Below the pieces are notes generated by a model. The model saw only the letters and a program-made list of their open reading frames with translations. It ran no database searches and had not been told where the DNA came from. A DNA stretch of 64,000 nt from Lanius collurio (Eukaryota; Chordata; Aves; Passeriformes; Laniidae), in NCBI GenBank assembly GCA_020086605.1, contig JACBWW010000045.1:2211379-2275378 (forward strand), read 5' to 3'. This document shows, in pieces, positions 34,601 to 46,600 of the stretch (position 1 is its first letter; each line of letters begins with the position of its first letter). The position numbers and the translations under genes are program-made.

Positions 34601-37600
34601 TAGTAAAAACTGGGACCTCACCTAGGTGAAGTGGGACTTGACAGGTCAAACAGCATTACCAGACAGGGACAACCACATGGTCCCCAGGGAGATTGAGCTG
34701 AGAACCTCAGACACCCTACATCACAGGGAGAGGTTCTCCTGGTGACACCAGGAGATATCAGTGACATACTGCAGCCCCCACCCACCTCACTTCAGCTCTC
34801 CAGAGCCAAGGAATATCAAACCAGAGGAATTACACCCTAATCCCAAAGGCCCACCCGATCCCAGCACACCACCAGCATTCACAGCCCTTCCCCGGAGTGG
34901 TGCCAGCACACAGAGGCACAGCCCCTTTCTCCTTTTTGACTCCCATTCAGCTCTTGGGAACAAAGATACTCCGTGGAAGGAAGTTAATTACAAGTGGAAT
35001 GAAAAGGTTCCTCCCTCTGTATCTGTCGCTAAAGTTGTTATTTTTAGGGTGTTCGGGGGGTTTCCCCCGGCCCGGCTGGATGGGGTAAGAGGCTCAGACC
35101 CAAGAAGCCGTAGCGAGCCCAGAGAGGTGATCCCGTGAGGAACCGTCTCCCAGAGGGTCGTGGCTTCTCTCAGCCTTCGGCCGGGGTTGCCTGCAGAGGA
35201 TGCCTGGCTCAGCAGGCTGTCAGCTCTTAGTGCAGAGATTTCAGCTTGGCTCTGCAAGGCAGAACCCCCCTTTTGCCAGGCCCGGATAGAGAGAGAGGAG
35301 GAAACTCTCTGGTGGTTCCGCAGAAGCAGCTTTATTCTTTCATCTTCCACGAAGGGGTGACCAGGGGCGAGATCCTCCCCGACTCGGGGCAGAGGGGTCT
35401 CTTTTATGGGGGTACAGAGATGGGCGTACAAGGGTAAGAAACCAATGGGTATTTGGGTATTTTACATACAGTTTCCTAGAAGATCTTAGATCTATCTTTC
35501 CTAACTAAAAAGGCTCTTTGTTTCCCCAAGGGGGGCCTGGAGGGGGATAGTGCTACCTCCTTATCTCCAGGCCTCCCTGCCAGGGCAGGGAGATGTCAGA
35601 CCCCTTATCTGGAGATGTTGCAGCTGTCTTTATCTAAACAAGACCGGGGCCTGTCAACCCTACATGTCGCCTTCTCGCTTGTCCATCGCGCCGCTCGTCA
35701 CCACAAGAGTGTAAATAGGAGCACACGAACCCCCACGCTCTCAGATCCCACTCCTTTCATGTGCTCCTCTATTATTAGTCTTCTTTAGAAGAGCCTGCCA
35801 TCTTTTTTCCCCCTGCTAATCTATGGATAATTATTTTCCTTGCCCTTCGGCAGCCCTCTTCTATTTCTGCTCCATCCTTTGGAGCTGAGGCGGCCACACA
35901 GAGCCAACGATTCCAGGTATCAGAAAGCAGCTCCTCTCTCCTCCACTCCTTTGGTCTCCACTGTTCAGGGAGGTATTTCTCACCTTCCAGACCCCCCAGC
36001 GCCTCACCATCCCTGGGAGAGGGAGCAACCTCTGCTGAACCCCCCCAGGGCCGTCCTGTCCCCCTCCCAGATATACTCTAAGGCCCTTTTTTTTCCTCAT
36101 CTCGGGTTTAATGAGGCCCATTCAACCCTCCCAAAGACAAAAGGCCCTTCTCGTTTCCAAACGGATTTACACGACGCATCAGTGAGGCATAAACGGGTCT
36201 CCATGGCAACGCTCACCGACCCCCCCCCCCCAACCCCAGCTCCAGGATGCCATTTTCCAACTCTGCTGCTCCCCAAAACCCCTTTGTTGCTTTCCTGTCA
36301 GCTGGGAGGCTCCTCGCAGGCTGATAACCCCCTCACCCCCGGGTGCCAAGGGTGACATGCTTTGAGGTGAAGATGCCCAAGGCAGCGTCCCCCTGGCACA
36401 GACACCCCGGAAAGCTCCGCGCCGTGACCAGCTCTGGGTCACAGTCAAGCCAGGGCTGGGATTGAGCGGAAGGGACGGAAACACCAAGTGCAGAGGGAAA
36501 TGAACCCAAACTGCCCCTCTCTGCCCAGGAAGGGGGGTGATGCTCAAGGCAGTGCAGTCTGTCCACGTTCAAACACAAGCCCCAGCCACGGCTTGGCTCC
36601 CAGCACTGCTCCACAGGGAAACCGGTGGCTCTGGAGATTCCCATAGCTTTGGCAATGGCCAAAATGCCACTCCAACACTTCACACAGAGGTTTGGAAAAC
36701 AAGCCTCATGTTCAACACTTTGGACCATAACTCTTCCCAAGCAGCCTCAAACACTGAAGGCCAAGAGAGCACCTTGCTTACCCTGAGCAGCACTGGAAGC
36801 AGGGAAGGTGGGACACCAAGAAGGTCCCACTATAGCTCCTTGAGCTTTGTTCATATGTTGCAGTCGCTGCTGTAGCCCTGAAGACCAAAGCCTTACCCAG
36901 TATCTGGGGGAAACACCAAAGAGCCCATTTTTCCATGAAAATACCCACCACTGCTGGGTTTCTCAAGCAGGAAATCAGGAGCAGGATCCTGGTTTCGGCT
37001 GCAAACCTGCAGCTTGTGGACAGGTCTGCTTTTCCTTCCTGCATTCCAGAACCCTTCTCCTAGGGAAGAGTCACACCAAGGTTACCACCAGCCAAGAGCA
37101 GAGAAGGGCTCCAGCCATCAGGATGCTGGGAGAACAGGTCAGCAAGCTTCAGGAAAGCTGGCATGGATGCTGTGGGATGCCAGCCACACCTCAGCACCCA
37201 CAGCCAGCGGCTGCCACCACAGTTGGTGACATCCCTGGCCCCAGTGACTCAGCCATCCTGTGCCACAGCAGGGCTGCAGGAAGGGCTTTCTCCCTGAGCC
37301 ACCCCCATAATTAGAGCATGGCCAGGGAAAAGTATCCAAGTGCCAAGACTCCCAGTAGCCCCAAGGAGGACGACAGATCACCACCAAAGGCAGCACCCAC
37401 AAAAGGAGAACGTTCTCCTTTGTCCCAGCATGGGCTCAGCCAGGATATATCCTGATGCCAGTCCATCACTTCCAGGGACAGCTGCTGACCACCTTCATGC
37501 CCTGAGAAGCAGGAAGAGAAGAGGGGGAGGAGAGGGAAGGCTCCCATCCCTCGCAGCAGCCGGGCCTGCTGGGAGCAGCCATGTGCTGCTCCATCCTCCC

Positions 37601-40600
37601 AGCTCGGTGCACACTCCATGCACTCGGATGCTGCACCCGAACAATCTCAATGCAAACCCTGCAAGGGGGGGGAAACAAAACCTGCTGCTAATTGAGGGAT
37701 TTTGGAGCAGATTTAATTAGGGCCAGAGCACTGGTGCAGGCTGCTGCTGCCACCTGCAGCACTCTCTGCAGCCACTTGGCGTGGGCTCAGGGGACCCCGG
37801 GCTCCCGCCCTCGCCCGCCTGGGGTACGGACAGGGAATGAGGAACACCGGGAGTCCCCCCGCCCCACATCCACCCCCCTCCCAAACCCGTTATTTCCCAG
37901 CACAATAAGCACCTCCAGCAGCGACGGAACCAAGGGCTTGGCCAAAAAATAAAGAGGAAGAAAAGCCATATTTTCTCCCTGGAGTCGGATCGTCCTGATC
38001 TCCCCTCAGAGGAATCAAGAGGGGCCGAGTTATCTAATTAATGCTGGCAGAAGCGGGAGGCCGAGGGCCGGGGGGTGGCGGCGGCCCACAAAGGCGGCAT
38101 GGGGAGCGGTCTCCCCGCCGCCGCCACCGGCATCCCCCGGCAATGGGGCCCCACGTTGGGAGTGAGGTAAGAGGGGATTCAAAGGGGGGTTTGTCAGGGG
38201 TTTTGTTTTTGGAAACGGGGGAGGGGAAGGGGACAGGGCTTGACAAGAGCTGACAGACAACTGAACAAAACCATAAGGGCCATGAATGGCAACACAGAGC
38301 TTTAATTGGCGTAGGAATGGAGAGAGAAGTGAGACAATGAGGCTGGGTGGCGGCGGTGGGGCCGAGGTGTGGGCAGTGGGCACTCACCTTCTCCTGCCCG
38401 CACCCCAATCCCTACCCCAATAGGGGTTGGCAGCTGGATGCTGCACTGTGACCCCCATCCCAAAAAACACCACCTAAAACCCACAGGGAAAATATGAAGG
38501 CAGAACGACAGAGCCCAGCACACATCAGGCATCACAAAACCCTGACGGCACCAGGAGCTGCACAATCCTGGCCCTGGGATGCTGCAGATATTAAATGATC
38601 CATCGGAAACAGCTCATGTTCCTGCTCAGCTCCGTGTGTTTTCCGGCTTCGGTTTGGCCACTCGTGCCCTGGCTACAGCCCCGCTCATCCGGAGGACAGG
38701 GGGCCAGGAGGGGGAGAGGGGGAGAGGCAGGTTAAAAGGGAACACGGTTGGATCAGCGGGGTTCCCACTCCTTCCCTGACCCCTCCAAAATAAAACGGAG
38801 ATTTCGTCTCCCGGTTCCAAAGCAAAGAATTACTTTGGCAGGGGCTGCGGCGGCGGCCGGGCGCCCACTTGGAAGGGAAAGCGGTAGGAATATGCCCAAG
38901 GAACCCAAGACAAGCCCTCCCCGCCAAGCCCTGCTCATTCTCATGCAGATCAACCCCAGTCGGGACAGAACAGAGGCAAACTGCAGCCCCCCCTCCCTCC
39001 CCAGAGCAGGGCTGGAGGCACAGGGAAGGACAGGTGGGGGGGCTCAGCACACCAGACCTGACACAAATCCCAGTGTTTTCCAAGATCCCCCATCTTCCCA
39101 TCTCTCACTTCTCCAGCTCAGCTGGAAGAAAAGAAGAACTGAAAGCTAAGAGCCAAGAGCTGAAGTTACAGATGGTGGTTAGGCCCTAGAAGACAGGGAG
39201 CCCCTTCCTTCCTGAACCCCAGGACTTGACACCCCACTAACCCTGCACTTCACAAACACAGTCTGCAGCCAGGAGTCTCGAATCTCCCCATGACACAGTG
39301 ACTGGGTGCTCCTGCTGCTGCATTCCAAGGAGTACAGGAGAGCTCCCCAAATCCTTCAGCTTCCCACTTCACTGGCCATCACCAAAGCAAGGGAGAAGAG
39401 ACACCAGCCTCCTCCATTTTTCTGAGAAATACCACAAAAATAAAGCCCACACATGTCCTGGGGAGCAGCAGAAACCACAGGGTCTCCAGGACTTCCCCTG
39501 GCTCCCAGGAGCCCCTCACTGCAATCCCAAGGCTCGTGTTTCCATCCCTGAAGATTTTGCTGAGGGCTGGGTGACAGCTCCAGAGCACCCACCCAGGTCC
39601 CCGGGGCTTTGCCTCAGCCTGGGGATGCAATTCTGCGGTTTGAAGGATTAATCCCAACATTAGGAATTGGGCAGGGAGGAGCAAACCCTGCGGAGGGTTC
39701 CCCATCCCAGCTGTGGGATGCCCTGCCCTGCCCCAACAGGTCTCCCGGGTTTCGCCAGCCCTGCCAGCCTCTGGTCCCAGGGGAGCAGCGTCACCCCCAC
39801 CGCGCCGCCCTGACTCACACTGGGCCCTTTGATCCCCCGGCTCCTGGAGTGGCCAAACGAGTTCTGGCATTCTGGCTCTGGCTCTCTTCTGGAAGCACCA
39901 TCTTCCCAGGCAGCTGCAAATCACCAGCCCTCAGCCCCGGTGTCATTACTGGGAACTTGCTCGGCTGCCACCGGCCCTGGGGGTTATGAAGAGCTTCCCA
40001 ATCCCCCCATCCCAACACGTCTGCCCACCCCAGCTGGAAGGGACCTTGATGATCAACCAGCTCCAACCCTGCCATGGGCAGGGACACCTTCCACTAGCCC
40101 AGGCTGCTCCAAGCCCCATCCAACTTGGTCTTGGACACTTCCACGGATCCAGGGGCAGCCACAGCTTCTCTGGGCAACATGTGCCAGGGCCTCACAATCC
40201 TCACAGGGAAGAACTGCTTCCCAATATCCCATCTAACCCTGTCCTCTGGCAGTGGGAAGCCATTCTCCCTTGTCCTGTCCCTCATCCAAAGTCCCTCTCC
40301 AGCAGTCCTAAAGCCCCTTTGAGCACTGGAAGGGGTTCCAAGATCTCCCTGGAGCCTTCTCTTCTGCAGGCTGAACCAGGTCACCAGTGTTCCTCACTGC
40401 CACACCAGTCCTACCAATGGCTCACTGCACTCACCCACCCAGGACCTTCAGCCCCGCTCCACGGGGGAGATGGGGCTGGGTTAGGTCTGGGAGAAAAAGC
40501 TAAAGATGAGTCACAGGTCCTCAAAAGTTTATTTGTTTTCTCCCTTCTTGTCCTCCTGCACAGAACTGAGCCATCAGCAAAGCCTGGAGAGCCAGCTCTG

Positions 40601-43600
40601 CAGGAAAGCTGGATCCAGCCTCCTCCAGTCCTGCTCTGGATATCACTCAGTAGGGAAGAAACTGCCCCTTTCTTCCCAGAACCTCTTCACAGTGCTGCAC
40701 ACATCCCCTCTTTACTGCAAGGTCCGGCTCTGGCAAAACAGCCCAAATTTTCTCCACAGGTACACCAAAAAGACCCTCCTAAAGGTTTCACCACTGGAAG
40801 GAGTTAGGACACTCTTGTGTTCCCCCTCAGCAGCTCTTCTACTGCTCCCAGTTTACCCAGTTGAAGGCTGATTGAAGAGCAGCAGCTGAGGGAGGGGCCA
40901 GGAGAGAGGCCAGCACAGCACAGCAGTGTCAGGTTTTAATCTCTCCTCCAGTCCAGAGATCTGGCTTGTGCTTGCTTGTATTTTTAGGCCAGATTTACAC
41001 GTACAGCTGAACTTCAATACAACGTACAACTTCCAGCTGGGAATGGAAGAGGAGAGGAACCAGAACCCAGCACTGGCTCTGGTGTCACAGGCGCTGCCAG
41101 AGCCAGAGATCTTGTGACTGGTGCTTTTTTCCATCTCCAAGGATGTCACCAGACTCCGCCGGGACACACAGCTCCCACTCTGAGAGAGCTTTCACAAGGC
41201 ACTAAGCAAAGCTCATGTTTAAACCTAAAAATAACCCAGCCCTTGGGCCTGGGGAGGAGGAGGGCAGAGCACCCAGCCTGTCCCGCTCCAGCGCCAGCAG
41301 TTTCCAATTGCCTGCGGATGGGGAGTGTTCCCAATCCTCCCCCCGAGACGAAATCCTCTGCCTTGCCACCCACACTCATGGAAGAAAACTGGCAAGAGCA
41401 GCAGGAGAGACCAAAGTCTCCCCCAACCACATCCTGCCCCCCTGCTCTGCTGCCAGATGCGATCCCCCAGAGCCTTGTCCCAAAATCCCGCTAGCTCCAG
41501 CACTCCCAGCAGTGGTCCTCATCCCACTCAGTGCGTGCCACCGGGCTGGGGCCACGTCCCAGCCATGCCACCGCACTGGGAACCTGAGAGGGCTGATGCC
41601 ACCAACCCAACAGGAGTCTATTCCAAGGCTGGTGTCTGTCTGTCCCAGTGACCCCCTAGTCAGAGCCAGTCCCCCACATGGAGCACCCTCAAACCCACCA
41701 GAGCTGTGAGAGCAGAAACCAACTCCCACCTTGGAGGGATGGTTTTGGGGTGCCCCCAAGGAAAGGGGGTCATTTATCCTGGCTTGGGAAAATCCCAAGT
41801 GAGCAGCACTGGTGCTGCTGCGAGACCACCCCATCCTGATCCTGCCTTGCAGCCCCTAGCAGGCTGCACACCCAAATCCCTCACCAGACTCCAAATCTCC
41901 TCCCTGCCCCTCAGCTCCTCCATCCTGCCCTGCAGCTGCCAGCCCCTGGCAGGACTCAGCCCACAAACCCATCATTGGACCCCAAATCTCCTCCCTGACC
42001 TCCAGGTCCCCCAGCTCCTCCATCCCTTCCTGCTTCCCTCTCCCACAAAAGCCCTTCCTGAGGCTCTAGCTTCCAACTATCCCACTTCACTCCAACTCCC
42101 TCAATCCATGTAAGTCTTACACTGCATTTAAGGTGTTTTTTTCCTTGCCTTTCTCTTTTTTTAACTTATTAAGGAGAAAGTTCAAACTGCTGGCAGTGTC
42201 TGCGACGCACTAATTTGGAACTTAGTGCGGTGTCGACATTGCATTAAGTATTTCTGTCAACCATGAGGACACACCATGTCTGTGTAAGAAATTACACCAG
42301 CAATTATAGCTAAAGAGGCATGTAAAATTTAAAAAAAAAAAAAATTAATGTATTCAGAAATGATAACTGACATTCTTATTAGGATTAATCTAATTTTAGT
42401 AGACTCATTTATATCCTGCCTCTGGATAAAAAATGAGTTTCAATTTTAAAACCTGGATAAAAAGTGGCATTTTTAAAAAAAGAACTTTTAGAAGTCACCC
42501 TGCATGATTAAGCGGGATGATAATGCGAGGAAGCTTAACAAAAAGCTGTGCCATTAAAGGAGATATTTGTTAAACAAAACGGAAGCAGAGATATTTATCA
42601 AGCCCAGCAGATTATTCCAGGGTAACTCTGGACCTGGCACTGCTGGGTGTTGCTTGCGGTCGCAGGTTAATGGAGAGAAAATTGGCAATGGCAGATAACG
42701 GGGAAGGGGCAGGAGTTTTTCCGGGTGCATCCTGCACCAGGCAAACCAGGGAATGGCAGCACCGACAAGAACCATATGGTGCATCCATAGCCTGGATGTC
42801 CACGTCCACTGGACATGGACAGACATAAGGCAAAGCACAGGAGTCACTCACGGACTAGGAAGAAAAACCCCAAAAGCTGGGTTGGTTCAACATATCCAAA
42901 AAAGACAGAACATGACATGGAACACCAAGGTCCTTCCTGAGGTTTGCCAAACAGCAAGCAGGGCTTGGCCCACTCCAGCATCACCCACCTTCCTCCATGG
43001 CACTGCCTCAGATGGGCTCCTGGTACAAAATGTGCCCTTGGCCTCGAGCTCTGGCACGTTTTAACTACATGGCAGTGGATGCTTTGATTGACACAGGTTC
43101 TGGCAGGACACAGGAGCCTCTTCTCCCTATGCCAGCCCACCACACGCTTCCTGCTATGTCCATCTCCACCAACGTCTCACCAACCCATAAATCACACCCT
43201 CCATTGAACCAGCCACCCCAAATGAGGAACCAGCCAAGAGGCCTCCTCTAGGCTCCCCTGCTGCTCCATGTCCCCACGTGTCCATGACCACCACATCCCA
43301 TGGGACACTGAGGAAATCCCAGCCATCCCGAGGTGGAGCACACAGAGAGAGGCAGGAGGGCACAGGGAACCTGCCCCCCCAGGATGGGAGCTGGGACACC
43401 CACAGGGCTGGGCTCCCTTCTCTCACCCACATCTCCCCATAACAAGGGAATCAAGCACGGAAGCAAAGCACCAAAAGATTTAAGAATATGTGGAGTCAAA
43501 AGACGAAGAGGAAAAAAAATCCCAGGCTGATTATTTTATTTTCTCCTGACAGTTTGAGCCACAATGGCCAATAAATCCCAATTACAGATTTTAAAAATGC

Positions 43601-46600
43601 TTCCTGCAGACACTTGGACCATCAAGGCAATTCTGGGCTCCCATAACTCCTGGTTTATGATGGTCATACATGTCAGCCTTCCACAGAGCCCAGCATTTCA
43701 ATAAAATGACCATAAACCTAGATTAGAGATTAAAGGACTCCCTCAGAAGTTGTCAGAGGAAGAAACAAGTTTCCCTGCAATTGCTTTTCCATTTTTACCG
43801 ACAACAGTTTGGCTTTTTGATGGGTTTATGCCAGCAGTAAATTTTGGGCTGCTGACAGCTCGGTGTGCAAGACAACTGAAGGCAGCGGCGGGGAGGTGCA
43901 GGGAGGACTCGAGCCCAGCCCCGGGCTCAGGCAACAACTCCGAGATGAGATGTGACAGGGCTCCTCCTGGGCTCCCCAGCGCCGGTACAGGGACACGGAT
44001 GCCGACTCCGATCGACCTTCCCGGCCCCCCCTCCCAGCCCCCCGACCTGTCAGACTTCTCTCCAGGGAGCAGCTCTGTCCTCATTTCTCCTCCTCCCGCC
44101 TGGGCAGGGTCAGGAGCCGCCAGCACATGGGAAGGTGACCCCCCCGAGGGCTCCCTGAGGCCAGGCAGGACCAGGTATCCCGGGAACGATGTACAGGAGA
44201 GCATCCCCGGGCCCCCCACCAGCAGCTGCCTCTCTCCCCAGCCTGTCACAGCAGCAGCAACAGCTCAAGGGAGACGCCTTTGAAAGGATAAACGGCAGGC
44301 GTTTGTTGTGCTCCTGTTTCCTGGATGAATGCGCTGCTTCCTTTTACTAAGTGCTCTCTTAGGAGAAGGAAAAGGGAAAAATAAAACAGCAGCAGAAAGG
44401 AAGGAGGATGACTCACGGTGAGGCCACATCTCCACCGACACGCGAGAGCTGCGAGACGGTGCCAAGGACAAAGGCTGGGATCAAAAGCACGGGAGCGGAT
44501 CAAACACGCGCCCTCCCCGGGGAGGGGGAAGGTTTCAGGGAGCTGCCCGGGGGAAGGAAGGTGGGATGGAGCCGGGCCCTCCCGGCCACCCATGGGCTAC
44601 AAGCAGCCATCTCTCTTTCCTGAGCTTCAGCCACTGCTTTCACCATCTGAACAGGAGCTCCGGTTGCTGGAGTTCATTAAGACATGCACACAGTGCTTCA
44701 CACCAGGACATGGATGGGGACGGAGAGGACCAGGAGGAATCGTGGCTGCACCCAACAGGAGGTGAAAAAATGCCCTTTTCCTGAGGAAATGAAAGAGCGA
44801 AGCTCGGAGCTCAGTGCACCGAAGGGGGCCGGTGCCCTTTCTGCCGGTGTCTCTCAAAGTCTATCAAAAAGTCCCATTTACATCAAAATGCCCTTCTAGA
44901 CATGCTTCGATTTTACTTTTCCCCTTTCATCTCCGTCCCCCTCCAACCCCACCTCGCAGCCCCATTGTCCTCGCAGCACCAGGAGAGGGCCGAGCGCGCT
45001 GCCAGCGGGAAAGGAATAGGAAAGAAAGAAAAGAGCTGGAAACTAAGAGAGAAGCCGGAATCGCTCCTGGTCCCGCTCCAGCGGGAGCTGTGACCCCATC
45101 TCCTGCCGCCTGCTGCTTGGCGGCCGCCCCGGGGGACGGCGCTGGCCGTGTCCCCTGCGCGGGGACGGGGAGTCGCTGCACCAGCCTCCGCTGTCGCCCG
45201 GGGCTCTGCTCGGGCTCCGGTGGCCACAGATGGTTTCAGTGAGCTTCAACAAAAGCCTCGGGAGGGGGCTGCAGGAGCCACCATCCTGCTCCGCTGTCCC
45301 TGGCCAAGCAGCACCCTGCACACCCCACTCCCAGCACGGAGGCCACTGGTAGCACTGGGAGACCCCGACAAAGCACTCTGGGATTGGTCAGGACTGCACA
45401 TCCCAGCTGGCAACGAAGCAGATCGAGTGTAAGTGCTTCACTCTGCACATGAGTCTTAAAAATGCAAGGGGAGCTGGAACCTTCCACAGGTGCCCGTGCC
45501 AGACTCTGCTCTGCCCCAGCGCTGTCTCACCTGTCCTTCTCCAGTAACTTGGATTTACTGAGCTGTTTTGTCCCCCCAACCCTGGCCCCAGCAGTACCAC
45601 ATCCTCCCTCACTTTTCCAAGTCCCTTAAAAGCAGAGGTGCTTTCCCCAGGCTGCCGGATAGACACACAAGCCCAAGACTGTAATCCGCTCCTGGTTCCA
45701 AGTGCAAACGAGTTTTAACTCCAGTTTAACCCAGGAAAGCCCAGATCTAGCAGTGCACAGTCCCGATGCCATTCACCAGACTCTGTCCACCTTGCCTGAC
45801 ATAGAGCTTTTCCAGTCCGCCCTTCCTATTGTCAGCATCTATTTTTAACCCCCAGCATTATTTCTCCCTGTGTGACTTCAGACACTCTCTGGGGACAAGG
45901 TGGAATTGCTGAGCTGGTTCCAGGCAAAGTGACTCAACTCTCACCGTCAGAAGCCACACAGGAATCACAGAACTAAATTTTCCTCCATTCACGTTTTCCT
46001 TTCTCCTTCCCTCCAAGCTCTGTCTGGGGCTGAAAGCAGGGAAAGCTGCAGGGAGCTAAAGCCTGTGTCCATCAGCAAGAATGTGCGGCAAAGTCATTTT
46101 CATCCCTTTTCTTCCCTGGCACCTTTATAATCAGCTGGATTTACCTCTGTGGCAGTTACCTTGAGAAAAATTCTGCATCAACCACTGGTGTAAAGGAAGG
46201 TTAGAATGGTAACCTTAAAACAGGTGTTATGAGTGGAGCTCCAAGCTGCCAGGCACAGGGAATCTCACGGAGCGAGGCACCAACCCAGCAGAAGGGAGGG
46301 AGCAGCATTCCCCTCGCGGGGCCCTGGGCCGAGCGCCGGTGCCGACGCTTCATTGCTCCCTTTGAGCTGGTCCTGCTGGCGCCGCAGAGCAGCAATTAAG
46401 GAGAAGGTCAGCAATGAAGCCCTTCAAGAATCTGTCCCTTCAGGGAAGTATCCAAACAACCCCACCATTTGCCACCTTCTAATTCCTAAAGCGCACAAGC
46501 CCAACGCCAACCCAACGCCAAGCACTCGGAGATGCCTCATGGAATGAGGGACACGTGCGCTACGTCAGCCAGATGTTGACGTTATTTGGCATTAAGAGCC

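Noticed and set aside
35000..35049. Internal retroviral sequence beside the LTR
   Set aside because: No primer-binding site or coding sequence follows the LTR edge, so I call only a solo LTR.
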